From DASUBV01 sp963822485 (lineage in GTDB: Bacteria; Actinomycetota; Actinomycetes; Streptosporangiales; Streptosporangiaceae): a DNA stretch of 64,000 nucleotides. This document shows positions 34,159 to 44,755 of the stretch, piece by piece. Position 1 is the first letter of the stretch; each line of letters opens with the position of its first letter. The translations under genes were made by a program, and so were the position numbers. The DNA is taken from positions 62,001 through 126,000 of the forward strand of contig CAWGHW010000011.1 in NCBI GenBank assembly GCA_963822485.1. Reading direction: 5' to 3'. The notes beneath the pieces were generated by a model. The model did not search any database. It saw only the letters and a list, made by a program, of their open reading frames with translations, and was not told the origin of the DNA.

Positions 34159-37100
34159 GTGGCCGGTGACGTGGTGACGGCGGGAGACGCCGTAACCGGA
34201 GTCACCCAGCTGGCCGCGGGGCAGCGAGAAGACAGCGAGCAGAGCCAGCCCCCGGCGGGTAACGGGGTGACCCCGGACTCGGCCGTGCCCGCGACCCAGC
34301 CGCCTGGAGCTCACCCGGCCGAGGCTCAGCCGTCCGGGGCCAAGCCGTCCGGGGCTCAGCCGTCCGGGGCCCAGCCGCCTGGGGCCCAGCCGTCGGCGGA
34401 CGAGGCGGTCGGCGCGCGCGAGAGCGGTCGCCGCTCGGGCGGCGGCCGCCGGACCGGCACCTCCCGGACCGGCGGCGCGGCGAAGGGCAAGCGGTCCGCG
34501 GGCGGCAAGCCCGGGACGGACAAGCCGGCCGCGCTCGATAAGCCGGCTGCCTATGACAACTCGTCTGCTTCGGATAAGCCGGCTGCTCCGGGCGGGCTCG
34601 CCGCGGATAAGCCGGCTGCCTCGGACAAGCCCGGTGGTTCGGACAAGGCCGCCGTCTCGGACAAGCCGTCTGCTCCGGGCGGGCTCGCCGCGGATAAGCC
34701 GGCTGCCTCGGACAAGCCGTCTGCTTCGGACGAGTCGGCCGCGCCGGACAAGCCCGGTGGTTCGGACAAGCCGCCGTCGGATAAGCCCGCCGTCTCGGAC
34801 AAGCCGTCGTCTCGGACAAGGCCAGTGCGCCGGACAAGTCCGGTGGCCCGGACAAGGCCGGGGTCAAGCCGGCCGCCTCGGGCAAGTCCGCCCGTGACCA
34901 GGCCGGAGTGGCGGAGCCGCCGAGGCCGGAGCCGCCGGGCCGGACGCCGCCGAGCCGGACGCCCCGTCCGAGAACGAGGCCGTCGCGGCCTCGGCTGAGG
35001 CGCCGCCCGCGGCCCCGGCATCCGGCTCATCCGGCTCATCGGGCCGGCGTTACTCCGGCCGGGCCTCCCGCAAGGACACCCTGACCCGCGCCGGGGTCGC
35101 CGCCCGCGCCGCGGCCGCCGACGGCGCCAGCGGCACCGCGGCCGTCCGGCGCCGCCTGGCCCGGCTCGGCACCGCCCGCAGTTCCGGGATGAACCCCGTG
35201 CTCGAACCCCTGATCAAGACCGTGCGCCTGACCCACCCCAAGGCCGACATCCGGCCCCTGGAGCGGGCCTACGAGACCGCCGCCCGGCTGCACAAGGGCC
35301 AGGACCGCAAGAGCGGCGACCCGTACATCACCCACCCGCTCGCCGTGGCCACCATCCTGGCCGAGCTGGGCATGAACACCGAGACGCTGGCCGCGGCCCT
35401 GCTGCACGACACCATCGAGGACACCGACTACACCCTCGGCCAGCTGCGGGCCGACTTCGGCGACGACATCGCCGCCCTGGTCGACGGCGTGACCAAGCTG
35501 GACAAGGTCAAGTACGGCGACGCCGCCCAGGCCGAGACCGTGCGCAAGATGGTCGTGGCCATGTCGCGCGACATCCGGGTGCTGGTCATCAAGCTGGCCG
35601 ACCGGCTGCACAACATGCGCACGCTGCGCTACCTGCCGCGGCCCAAGCAGGAGCAGAAGTCCCGCGAGGTGCTGGAGATCTTCGCCCCGCTGGCCCACCG
35701 GCTCGGCATGAACACGGTCAAGTGGGAGCTGGAGGACCTGGCCTTCGCGACGCTGTACCCCAAGCGGTACGACGAGATCGCCCGGCTGGTCTCCGAGCGG
35801 TCACCGCGCCGGGAGATGTTCCTCCAGGAGGTCAGCGAGGACGTCACCACCGACCTGCGCGAGGCCAAGATCAAGGCCATGGTGACCGGGCGGCCGAAGC
35901 ACTACTACTCGGTCTACCAGAAGATGATCGCCCGGAATGTCGGCTTCGATGACATCTACGACCTGGTGGGCATCCGGGTCCTGGTCGACTCGCTGCGCGA
36001 CTGCTACGCGGCCCTGGGCATCATCCACGCGCGCTGGAACCCGGTCCCCGGCCGGTTCAAGGACTACATCGCGATGCCCAAGTTCAACATGTACCAGTCG
36101 CTGCACACCACGGTGATCGGCCCCGAGGGCAAGCCGGTGGAGCTGCAGATCAGGACCTGGGGCATGCACCGGCGCGCGGAGTACGGCGTCGCCGCGCACT
36201 GGAAGTACAAGGAGGAGATGACCTCCGCCGCCGGCACGGGGTCCTCCGACATGGCCTGGCTGCGCCAGCTCGTCGACTGGCAGCGGGAGACCACCGACCC
36301 GGCCGAGTTCCTCGACTCGCTCCGGTTCGACCTGGGCGCGGCCGAGGTCTACGTGTTCACCCCCCGCGGCGAGGTCATCGCGCTGCCTCAGGGGGCCACG
36401 CCGGTCGACTTCGCCTACGCGATCCACACCGAGGTCGGGCACCGGACCATCGGGGCCAGGGTCAACGGGCGCCTGGTGCCGCTGGAGAGCGCACTCGACA
36501 ACGGCGACACGGTCGAGATCTTCACGTCCAAGGCCACCGACGCCGGGCCCAGCCGCGACTGGCTCGGCTTCGTCAAGAGCGCACGGGCGCGGAACAAGAT
36601 CCGGCACTGGTTCTCCAAGGAGCGCCGGGAGGCGGCCGCCGAGACCGGCAAGGCGGCCATCGCCCGGGCCATGCGCAAGCAGGGGCTGCCGCTGCAGCGG
36701 CTGGCCACCGCCGACGCGCTCAACCTGATCGCCCAGGACCTGCACTACAACGACCTGTCGGCGCTGTACGCGGCGGTGGGCGAGAGCCACGTCAGCGCCC
36801 AGTCGGTGGTCGGCAAGCTGATCAAGTCGGCGGGCGGCATCGCCGGGGCCCAGGAGGACCTGGCCGAGACCACGCTGCCCACCCGGACGCCGCGGCCGCT
36901 GCCCGCCGGCGACTCAGGCGTGGTCGTCGAGGACGCGGCCGATGTCTGGGCCCGGCTGTCCAAGTGCTGCACGCCGGTGCCCGGCGACGAGATCACCGGG
37001 TTCGTGACCAGGGGCAACGGCGTCTCGGTGCACCGGGCCGACTGCGTGAACCTCCAGCACCTGCTGCAGTCGGAGGCCGAGCGGCAGGTCAGCGTGCGCT

Positions 37101-37360
37101 GGTCGCCGCGGGAGGGCTCGCAGTTCCTGGTCGGGATCCAGGTCGAGGCGCTGGACCGGACGGGCCTGCTGTCGGACGTGACCAGGACGCTGTCGGACCA
37201 GCACGTGAACATCCTGTCCGCGACGGTGACGACGACCAGGGACCGGGTCGCGTTCAGCAAGTTCACGTTCGAGATGGGCGATCCCAAGCACCTGGGCCAC
37301 GTCCTGCGCGCCGTCCGCTCCATCGACGGCGTCTACGACGTCTACCGCGTCACGAGCTAG
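34159..37360 (+). CDS. rel: Bifunctional (p)ppGpp synthetase/hydrolase Rel, long repetitive N-terminal tail
   Basis: Stringent-response enzyme. HD hydrolase (ALLHDTIEDTDYT), synthetase (MVTGRPKHYYSVYQKMIARN, GRFKDYIAMPKFNMYQSLHT), TGS (VYVFTPRGEVIALPQGATPVDFAYAIH), a zinc-finger-like CCTPVPGDEI, and a C-terminal ACT domain are all present and in frame from 35189. Upstream, a GTG at 34159 (GGGGAGG before it) opens a tail of about 340 residues full of SDKPAA-type 18-bp repeats. The tail continues to RRRLARLG, the conserved lead-in seen in streptomycete Rel. The tail has two frame jumps (about 34805 and 34935), so its exact length is uncertain. Confidence 0.92.
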
Positions 37361-37789
37361 CCCCGGGGTACCCCCGGACCCCCAGACCGGGGGACACCCC
37401 GGAGCCCCTGCTGCCATCCGCTCGGGTCGGCTCCCTCGCGGCTGCCATCCCTGTGGCCGGGCTGCACGCCGGGCTTCAGCGGCATGGTTGGCCCTCTGGT
37501 GCGGCTAGAGCAGCACCAGACCGCCAACGATCAAGCTCCCGCCGCCTGCCTGGCCCGATGATCATGACCCTCAGCGAGCGTGAGTGGCGCATGTGGCTGA
37601 CGTGCTTTGTGGGGTGCTCCGCGCCAGCGGCGCCCTCTCGGCTAGCGACGTGGTAGTTGCTCTCACGCTGCTCAAGCGACGTGAGAGCAACAACCACGTC
37701 GCTGCCGCGCTCAGGGTCGCGCTGGGCGCGCCCCACGCGGGTTGCGCATGTGGCTGATGGGACTCAGGGGACGAGCCTCGGCGTCCGGG
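37361..37789. other. Intergenic region between convergent genes
   Basis: About 430 bp after rel and before the 3' end of the DUF349 gene. It contains the long inverted repeat at 37645-37702 and nothing else that I can support. Confidence 0.5.
37645..37702. terminator. Long bidirectional hairpin
   Basis: GCGACGTGGTAGTTGCTCTC(ACGCTGCT) pairs with AGCGACGTGAGAGCAACAAC(CACGTCGC). This 28-bp arm has three mismatches and a two-base loop. Placement between convergent genes fits a two-way terminator, although it is longer than needed. Confidence 0.7.
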
Positions 37790-39028
37790 TCAGCCGGAGA
37801 ACTCGGCCAGGGTGCGCTCAGCTTCGGCGAGCCAGGACTGGCGGGCGGCCAGGGCTTCCTGGGCCTGCTGCGTGCCGCGCGCGTCGCCGGCCGCCTCCGC
37901 CTTGGCCAGCTGCTTCTCGAGCCCGCTGATCGTGGCCTTGAGCTGGTCGACCGTGCTGCGGGCCCGGCTGCGCGCCTCCGGGTTGGACCGCCGCCACTGG
38001 TTGTCCTCGGCCTTGCGGATCGACTCCTCGATCCGCCGCAGGCCGCCCTCCAGCCGGTCCTGGGAGTCGCGCGGCACCGCGCCCGCCTTCTCCCAGCGCT
38101 CCTGGATGCCGCGCAGCGACGCCCGCGCCGCGCGCAGGTCGCTCACCGGTGCCAGCTTCTCCGCCTCGGCCAGCAGCTGCTCCTTGGCCACCGCGTTGTG
38201 CTGGAGCTCCTCGTCCTTGGCGGCCAGCATCCCGGCCCGGGCCTGGAAGAACGTGTCCTGGGCCGCCTTGAACCGGTTCCACAGCTCGTCCTCGGTGGCC
38301 CGGTCGGCCCGGCCCGCGGTCTTCCAGGACCGCATCAGCTCCCGGTAGGCGGCCGCCGTGCCGCCCCAGTCGGTCGAGCCGGACAGCGCCTCGGCCTGCT
38401 GGGCCAGGTCCTCCTTGCGGGCCCGGATGCCCTCGCGCTCCTCCTCGAGGTTCGCGAAGTACGCCTTACGGCGCTTGGTGAACGCGTTGCGGGCCGCCGA
38501 AAGCCGCTTCCACAGCGCCGTCTCCGCGGTGCGGTCGCCGCGCGGAGCGGCCTTCCACTCCTCCAGGAGCTCGCGCATCCGCTCGCCGCTGATCTTCCAG
38601 TGGGTGGCGTTGGCCGCGATGTCCTCGGCCTCGGCGACGATCCGCTCCTTGACCTCCAGCGCCTCGGTGCGGGCCTGCTCGCGGGCGGCCTTGTGCTCCT
38701 CGCGGCGGCGGCCGGCCAGGTCGGTCAGCTTCTCCAGCCGGCCCAGCAGCCCCTCCAGGTCGCCGATGGCGTTGGCATCGGTGACCGAGCCGATCAGGCG
38801 GTCGATCGTCGCCTTGGCCGCCCCGGGGGACAGGTCGGTGCTCGTGAGCCGCTGCTCCAGCAGGCTGACCTCGGTCTCCAGCGTCTCGAACTTCCGCTTG
38901 AAGAAGGCCAGCGCCTCGTCCGGGCTGCCCGCCTGCCAGGAGCCCACCTGCCGCTCACCACCGGCGGTACGCACGTAGACGGTGCCGTCCTCGGCCACCC
39001 GGCCCCACGGATCGCTTGCGGTACTCAC
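37790..39028 (-). CDS. DUF349 repeat protein
   Basis: 412-residue, highly charged, mostly helical protein with three DUF349 repeats (for example WKISGERMRELLEEWKAAPR, STDWGGTAAAYRELMRSWKT, VSDLRAARASLRGIQERWEK). Each repeat has the LWxRFxAAxxxFFxxR type core (LWNRFKAAQDTFFQAR). A long coiled coil is expected. The start (WGRVAEDGTVYVRTAGGERQ) is typical of the actinobacterial version near rel. Function unknown in the family. Intact. Confidence 0.9.
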   Translation of the reverse strand: MSTASDPWGRVAEDGTVYVRTAGGERQVGSWQAGSPDEALAFFKRKFETLETEVSLLEQRLTSTDLSPGAAKATIDRLIGSVTDANAIGDLEGLLGRLEKLTDLAGRRREEHKAAREQARTEALEVKERIVAEAEDIAANATHWKISGERMRELLEEWKAAPRGDRTAETALWKRLSAARNAFTKRRKAYFANLEEEREGIRARKEDLAQQAEALSGSTDWGGTAAAYRELMRSWKTAGRADRATEDELWNRFKAAQDTFFQARAGMLAAKDEELQHNAVAKEQLLAEAEKLAPVSDLRAARASLRGIQERWEKAGAVPRDSQDRLEGGLRRIEESIRKAEDNQWRRSNPEARSRARSTVDQLKATISGLEKQLAKAEAAGDARGTQQAQEALAARQSWLAEAERTLAEFSG

Positions 39029-39069
39029 CGCGTACCTCCCGGTCGTTTCCTTACTGGCGGCGCAGCGGA

Positions 39070-39919
39070 TCAGTTCTTCTTGATGGTCACGCTCTCGATA
39101 TCGACCTTCTCCTTCGGGTGGCCGTCGCCGGACCCGTTGGAGTTGTCGCTGCCAGCCTTCGCCACTTTCTGGATGATATTGAGTCCGCTCACTATCGTGC
39201 CAAACGGCGTGTAGTTAGCGGGAAGGCTCAGGCTGTTCTTATACACCAGGAAGAACTGACTGCCGTTCGTGTTAGGACCGGAGTTGGCCATGGCCAGCGG
39301 TGCCCGCGGTGTACTTCGCGCCGGACAGGTTCTCGTCGCTGAACTTGTAGCCGGGGCCGCCCTCGCCGGTACCAGTGGGGTCGCCGCACTGGAGGACGAA
39401 GATTCCCTTGGTGGTGAGCCGGTGGCAGTGAGTGTTGCTGAAGTAGTTCTTTGAGGCCAGGTAGACGAATGAGTTCACGGTGCACGTCGCCTTGCTGTTG
39501 AGCAGGTTAATGACGATATTGCCGCGATTCGTGTGAATTGTCGCCTGATACGTGGCCTTGTAATCGGGCGCCGTCGACGGCGTTCCCACCTTCCGGGAGG
39601 CCGGCGGGCTGCTCGTGTACGTGCAGTGGTGGGCCGGCTCGGTGACGGCCGCCGCCGAGCTGCTCACGCTGGGCGTGGCGCTGGCCGTGGGCGTCGTGCT
39701 GGCCGCCGGGGTACGCGACGAGCTGGCCGCTGCCGAGCTCGGCGATTTCCCGCCGCTGAACAGGAAGAACGCGCCTGCTATGAGGCCCAGCACGACCACG
39801 GCGGCCACGCCGCCGATCGCCCACTTGCGCGTCTGGGCATCGCGCTGCTCTCGCCTGGCCATGCGCCGCTGGTAGCGTGCTCGCTCAAGATCACGCTGCC
39901 GCTGCTTCTTGCTCGCCAC
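39070..39919 (-). CDS. Membrane-anchored cyclophilin-type peptidyl-prolyl isomerase (one frameshift)
   Basis: Folding catalyst at the cell surface. A basic N-terminus (RARYQRRMARREQRDAQ), one span (WAIGGVAAVVVLGLIAGAFFLF), a Ser/Ala/Thr linker, then the cyclophilin domain. The first part of the domain (ATIHTNRGNIVINLL, NSFVYLASKNYFSNTHCHRL) and the second part (MANSGPNTNGSQFFLVY) are in different frames, with one extra base near 39297 inside the Gly-Thr-Leu-Ala-Met-Ala motif. Both parts are conserved, so an error is likely. GTG start at 39919. Same strand as the DUF349 gene, 41 bp apart. Confidence 0.9.
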
Positions 39920-40238
39920 CGCTGCGGTCCTCCTGGGTTACCCGCCGTTACCGATCGTGTTCGACGACCGGGCTGCTAGTCTGCCTCGACTTGCGTCGAC
40001 GACCTGCGAAACTTCGCGAATCGTACCGGGCGTACCTCAGTATGAGGTGCGGCCGTTACCGGTTCGACGCACCAACTGGTGCAACCTGTGTCCTCGCCCG
40101 GCCGCACCCGGCTCACGGCCGGGCCGCACCCTCGAGGCATCCGAGCCCCAGCCGAGCCCACGGCCGGGCCGCGGGCCGCCGCTCGGTAGCCTGGTGGACA
40201 CCGCTCCTATGATCCCGCTGCAGCGCCAAGGAGGCCAC
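39920..40238. other. Divergent promoter region
   Basis: About 320 bp between the cyclophilin (minus) and the hydrolase (plus) starts. No RNA gene or clear operator seen; frames through it do not look coding. Confidence 0.45.
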
Positions 40239-40931
40239 GTGCTTATCGCCGGGTTCCCCGCCGGCGCGTTCGCCGCGAACTGTTACCTGGTCGCGGCGGC
40301 GGCGGGCGAGCAGTGTCTCATCATCGACCCTGGCCAGGACGCGGAGGCGGGAATCGAGGAGATCGTCGAGCGGTACCGGCTGCGCCCGGCCGCCGTACTG
40401 CTCACCCACGGGCATATCGACCACGTCTGGTCGGTGGCGCCGGTGTGCGGGGCCAGGGACATCCCGGCCTACATCCATCCCGCCGACCGGGTGCTGCTCA
40501 GCGACCCGGCCAAGGGCCTGCCGATGCAGCCGGGCCAGGAGTTCCTGCGCGGCCTGACCTTCGCCGAGCCCGCCGACGTGGTCGAGCTGGCCGGCGGCAT
40601 GACCCTGGACCTGGCCGGTGTCCAGGTCGTGGTGGACCACGCGCCCGGCCATACGCCGGGATCGCTGACGTTCCGGCTGCCCGGCGCGGCTGAGCCTGGC
40701 ACCCTGTTCAGCGGCGACCTGCTGTTCGCCGGGTCGATCGGGCGCACCGACCTGCCCGGCGGCGACTACGCCACCATCCTGGACAGCCTGGCCAGGGTCT
40801 GCCTGCCGCTGCCCGACGAGACCGTGGTGCTGTCCGGGCACGGGCCGCAGACGACCATCGGGGCCGAGCGGGCCGGCAACCAGTTCCTGGCCGGGCTGGC
40901 CCCGTCCGGCGGCCCGACCCGCGGGCTGTAG
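40239..40931 (+). CDS. Metallo-beta-lactamase-fold hydrolase (glyoxalase II-like)
   Basis: 230 residues. The zinc ligands are in THGHIDHVW (HxHxDH), HAPGHTPGS and FSGDLLFAGSIGRTD, with a last His in LSGHGPQT. This layout is typical of hydroxyacylglutathione-hydrolase-like proteins; in actinomycetes, which use mycothiol, the substrate is likely another thioester. Chosen start GTG 40239 with AAGGAGG five bases upstream; the frame is open much further 5' but without homology. Conserved neighbour of the rel region. Confidence 0.9.
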   Translation: MLIAGFPAGAFAANCYLVAAAAGEQCLIIDPGQDAEAGIEEIVERYRLRPAAVLLTHGHIDHVWSVAPVCGARDIPAYIHPADRVLLSDPAKGLPMQPGQEFLRGLTFAEPADVVELAGGMTLDLAGVQVVVDHAPGHTPGSLTFRLPGAAEPGTLFSGDLLFAGSIGRTDLPGGDYATILDSLARVCLPLPDETVVLSGHGPQTTIGAERAGNQFLAGLAPSGGPTRGL

Positions 40932-40988
40932 CACCGGGCACCTGAAACATAGCGGGCACCTGAACATAGAAAGAGAGGGCGGGGAGCG

Positions 40989-42731
40989 ATGATCCGCACC
41001 CACGAGGCAGGCACGCTGCGTGCCGCCGAGGCTGGCCAGCAGGTCACCCTGGCCGGCTGGGTGGCGCGGCGGCGCGACCACGGCGGCGTGGTCTTCATCG
41101 ACCTGCGCGACGCGAGCGGCATCGTGCAGGTCGTGCTGCGCCAGGAGGACGTCGCCCACGACCTGCGCGCCGAGTTCTGCGTCCTGGTCACCGGCACCGT
41201 GCAGCGCCGGCCGGCCGGGAACGAGAACCCCGAGCTGCCCACCGGCGAGATCGAGGTCGCGGCGGCCGAGGTCGAGGTGCTGTCGGAGTCCGACCCGCTG
41301 CCGTTCCCCATCGAGAGCGGCGGCGACCTGAGCGAGGAAGTCCGCCTGAAGTACCGCTACCTGGACATCAGGCGCGCCGACATGGCCGCCGCGCTCAAGG
41401 CCCGCTCCACCGCGGCCTACCTGGTCAGCGACGTCATGAAGCAGCATCGCTTCGTCAACGTGGAGACCCCGTTCCTGACCCGGTCCACGCCCGAGGGGGC
41501 CCGCGACTTCCTGGTCCCGGTCCGGCTGCGGCCCGGTCACTGGTACGCGCTCCCGCAGTCGCCCCAGCTGTTCAAGCAGCTGCTGATGGTCTCCGGCCTG
41601 GAGCGCTACTACCAGCTCGTGCGCTGCTTCCGGGACGAGGACTTCCGCGCCGACCGGCAGCCCGAGTTCACCCAGATCGACATCGAGATGTCCTTCGTGA
41701 CCCGCGAGGACGTCGTGGCCATCGCCGAGGAACTGGTGCAGCGGCTGTGGACCGACATCTGCGGCTACGAGGTGCCGGTGCCGATCCCGCAGATGACCTA
41801 CGCCGACGCCATGGCCCGGTTCGGGTCCGACAAGCCCGACCTGCGGTTCGACAACGAGCTCTCCGACCTGACCGGCTACTTCGCCCAGACCCAGTTCCGG
41901 GTCTTCCAGGCCCCGCACGTGGGGGCCGTGGTCATGCCCGGCGGCGCCAGCCAGACCCGCAAGGAGCTGGACGGCTGGCAGGAGTGGGCCCGCTCCCGCG
42001 GCGCCAGGGGCCTGGGCTACGTGCTCGTTGACGCCGAGGGCGCGGTGTCCGACGCCGGCCCGGTGGCCAAGAACCTGACCGAGTCAGAGCGGGCCGGGCT
42101 GCCCGCCGCCACCGGCGCCGGCCCCGGCGACGCCGTGTTCTTCGCCGCCGGTACCGCGAACGCCGCCCGCAATCTGCTCGGTGCCGCCCGCCTGGAGATC
42201 GGCCACCGGTGCGGGCTCATCGACCCGGACGCCTGGGCCTTCACCTGGGTGGTGGACGCGCCCATGTTCGAGGAGGACGACGCGGGCGGCTGGACGGCCG
42301 TGCACCACCCGTTCACCTCGCCGCTGCCCGAGTGGGCCGGCAAGTTCGATGCCCAGCCCGGCGAGGCGCTGGCCGACGCCTACGACATCGTCTGCAACGG
42401 CACCGAGATCGGCGGCGGCTCCATCCGGATCCACCGGCCCGACGTGCAGCAGCGGGTGTTCGACGTCATCGGCCTGTCCCGCGAGGAGGCCACCTCGCAG
42501 TTCGGCTTCCTGCTCGAGGCCCTGCGCTTCGGGCCGCCCCCGCACGGCGGCATCGCGTTCGGCTGGGACCGCCTGCTCATGCTGCTGACCGGCCGCGACA
42601 GCATCCGCGACGTCATCGCCTTCCCCAAGGCCGCCTCCGGCCACGACCCGCTCACCGGCGCGCCCACGCCGATCACCGCGCAGCAGCGCAAGGAGGCGGG
42701 CATCGACGTCGTCCCGCCACCTGGCGGCTAA
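40989..42731 (+). CDS. aspS: Aspartate--tRNA(Asn) ligase / aspartyl-tRNA synthetase
   Basis: 580 residues: OB-fold anticodon-binding domain (LAGWVARRRDHGGVVFIDLR), class II core with LPQSPQLFKQLLMVSG, motif 2 RCFRDEDFRADRQPEFTQID, the GAD insertion domain, and motif 3 GIAFGWDRLLMLLTG. Bacterial-type. Whether it also charges tRNA-Asn depends on asnS/gatCAB elsewhere, not visible here. ATG with a GGGGAG site. Confidence 0.96.
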   Translation: MIRTHEAGTLRAAEAGQQVTLAGWVARRRDHGGVVFIDLRDASGIVQVVLRQEDVAHDLRAEFCVLVTGTVQRRPAGNENPELPTGEIEVAAAEVEVLSESDPLPFPIESGGDLSEEVRLKYRYLDIRRADMAAALKARSTAAYLVSDVMKQHRFVNVETPFLTRSTPEGARDFLVPVRLRPGHWYALPQSPQLFKQLLMVSGLERYYQLVRCFRDEDFRADRQPEFTQIDIEMSFVTREDVVAIAEELVQRLWTDICGYEVPVPIPQMTYADAMARFGSDKPDLRFDNELSDLTGYFAQTQFRVFQAPHVGAVVMPGGASQTRKELDGWQEWARSRGARGLGYVLVDAEGAVSDAGPVAKNLTESERAGLPAATGAGPGDAVFFAAGTANAARNLLGAARLEIGHRCGLIDPDAWAFTWVVDAPMFEEDDAGGWTAVHHPFTSPLPEWAGKFDAQPGEALADAYDIVCNGTEIGGGSIRIHRPDVQQRVFDVIGLSREEATSQFGFLLEALRFGPPPHGGIAFGWDRLLMLLTGRDSIRDVIAFPKAASGHDPLTGAPTPITAQQRKEAGIDVVPPPGG

Positions 42732-42747
42732 CAGGTACTGTCGAGGC

Positions 42748-44208
42748 GTGCAGCCAGAAAGCTTGTTCGACGCGGCCGAGGAGGAGGCGGCGCTCGCCGC
42801 CGCGCCGCTGGCCGTCCGGATGCGCCCGCGCAGCCTGGACGAGGTCATCGGCCAGGGCCACCTGACCCGGCCCGGCTCCCCGCTGCGCAAGCTGGCTGAG
42901 TCCGACGCCGGGCTGTCCGTGCTGCTGTGGGGCCCGCCCGGCACCGGCAAGACCACGCTGGCCTACGTGGTCAGCCGGGCCACCAAGCGCAAGTTCGTCG
43001 AGCTGTCCGCCGTCTCGGCCGGGGTCAAGGACGTCCGCGCCGCCGTCCAGACCGCCCGCCGTGACCTGGGCCTGAGCGGCGTGCAGACCGTGCTGTTCAT
43101 CGACGAGGTGCACCGGTTCTCCAAGACCCAGCAGGACGCCCTGCTCCCGGCGGTGGAGAACCGGTGGGTCTCGTTCATCGGCGCCACCACGGAGAACCCC
43201 TCGTTCTCGGTGGTCAGCCCGCTGCTGTCGCGCTCCCTGCTGCTCACCCTCCAGCCGCTCAGCGACGCCGACCTCACCGCCGTGATCAGCCGGGCGCTGA
43301 CCGACGAACGCGGCCTGGGCGGCCGGGTCACGCTCGCCGACGGGGTCATGGAGCACCTGGTGCGGCTGTCCGGCGGCGACGCCCGCCGGGCGCTGACCTT
43401 CCTCGAGGCCGCCGCGCTGGGCGAGCCCGAGGGCGGCGTGATCGACACCCCGGCCCTGGAACGCGCCGTGGACCGGGCCATGGTCCGCTACGACCGGGCC
43501 GGCGACCAGCACTACGACGTGATCAGCGCGTTCATCAAGAGCATCCGGGGCAGCGACGCCGACGCCGCGCTGCACTACCTGGCCCGGATGATCGAGGCCG
43601 GCGAGGACCCCCGCTACATCGCCCGCCGCCTGGTCGTGCACGCCAGCGAGGACGTCGGCCTGGCCGACCCCACCGCGCTGCTGACCGCCGTGGCCGCCGC
43701 CCAGGCCGTCGAGCTCATCGGCCTGCCCGAGGCCCGGATCAACCTGGCCCAGGCCACCATCCACCTGTGCCTGGCCCCCAAGTCCAACGCGGTGATCATG
43801 GCCATCACCGCCGCCTCCGCCGACGTCCAGGCCGGCCTGGCCGGGCCGGTGCCCGCCCACCTGCGCGACGCCCACTACCCCGGCGCCGCCAAGCTGGGCC
43901 ACGGCCAGGGCTACGTCTACCCGCACGACGACCCGGCCGGGGTCGTGCGCCAGCAGTACGCCCCGGACGCCATCGCCGGCCGCGCGTACTACCAGCCCAC
44001 CCGGCACGGCGCCGAGGCCAGGGCGGCCGAGCGGTCCGAGCGCATCCGCGAGATCCTGGGCCATACCAATAACGGTGCCGCCGCCGTGCCTCCGGCCGCC
44101 CCCGCAGCCCCGGCCCCGCCCGGGCCAGCCCAGGACGCCGCCGGGCCCGGTGCCGCGGCCGGGCCCGATGCCGCCGGGCCTGATGCCACCGCCGCGCCCG
44201 ACCGGTGA
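42748..44208 (+). CDS. rarA: Replication-associated recombination AAA+ protein RarA
   Basis: RarA/MgsA/WHIP family clamp-loader-like ATPase active at stalled forks. Begins with RPRSLDEVIGQGHLTRPGSP. Walker A is GPPGTGKTTLAY, Walker B LFIDEVHRFSK, and sensor 1 GATTENPSF. The tetramerisation domain contains FIKSIRGSDADAALHYLARM and VHASEDVGLADP. A Pro/Ala tail extends the C-terminus. GTG start 16 bases after aspS. Confidence 0.94.
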   Translation: MQPESLFDAAEEEAALAAAPLAVRMRPRSLDEVIGQGHLTRPGSPLRKLAESDAGLSVLLWGPPGTGKTTLAYVVSRATKRKFVELSAVSAGVKDVRAAVQTARRDLGLSGVQTVLFIDEVHRFSKTQQDALLPAVENRWVSFIGATTENPSFSVVSPLLSRSLLLTLQPLSDADLTAVISRALTDERGLGGRVTLADGVMEHLVRLSGGDARRALTFLEAAALGEPEGGVIDTPALERAVDRAMVRYDRAGDQHYDVISAFIKSIRGSDADAALHYLARMIEAGEDPRYIARRLVVHASEDVGLADPTALLTAVAAAQAVELIGLPEARINLAQATIHLCLAPKSNAVIMAITAASADVQAGLAGPVPAHLRDAHYPGAAKLGHGQGYVYPHDDPAGVVRQQYAPDAIAGRAYYQPTRHGAEARAAERSERIREILGHTNNGAAAVPPAAPAAPAPPGPAQDAAGPGAAAGPDAAGPDATAAPDR

Positions 44209-44263
44209 CGATAAGGTCGGCGAACAGGACAGCCGGCCACCACCACGAAGGAGCGAGGCGCCG

Positions 44264-44755
44264 ATGACCGCCGGACAGCTTGCCGCCCTGATCGCCGCCG
44301 GGTTCTTCGCCCTGCTGGTCATCGTGGCCTGCTACGTGCTGCTGCGCATCGCCCGGCTGCTCACCGCGGCCACCGGCCTGGTGACCGGCTACCGGGAGCG
44401 CGCCGACACCCTCATCGAGCAGGCCCAGGCCGTCGTCGACCGCACCAATGACCAGCTCACCAGGACCGACGCCATCACCGCCAGCATGGACGAGGTCACC
44501 GCCAACATGGCCGAGCTGTCCGGCCATGTCAGCGCGATGACCGGCCTGGCCAGGGCGCTGACCGGCGTCGTGGGCGCACCCGTGACCGGCATCTCCGCGG
44601 TCGCCTACGGTGTCCGCCGCGCGGTGGCCCTGCGCCGGCCGGAGGCCGTTGCGCCAAGGCCAGCCCAGCGCCGGCCAGAGGCCGCCCCACTGCCGCCGGC
44701 CCAGCGCCAGCCAGACGCGATCTCCGGCCGGGTCAATACCGGCGGCCGGCGGTGA
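44264..44755 (+). CDS. DUF948 membrane protein
   Basis: 163 residues with one N-terminal span (LAALIAAGFFALLVIVACYVL) then a heptad-like soluble helix (DRTNDQLTRTDAITASMDEV, TANMAELSGHVSAM), the DUF948 pattern, and a Pro/Arg tail. AAGGAG precedes the ATG. Conserved in actinobacteria between rarA and alaS; function unknown. Confidence 0.85.
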   Translation: MTAGQLAALIAAGFFALLVIVACYVLLRIARLLTAATGLVTGYRERADTLIEQAQAVVDRTNDQLTRTDAITASMDEVTANMAELSGHVSAMTGLARALTGVVGAPVTGISAVAYGVRRAVALRRPEAVAPRPAQRRPEAAPLPPAQRQPDAISGRVNTGGRR

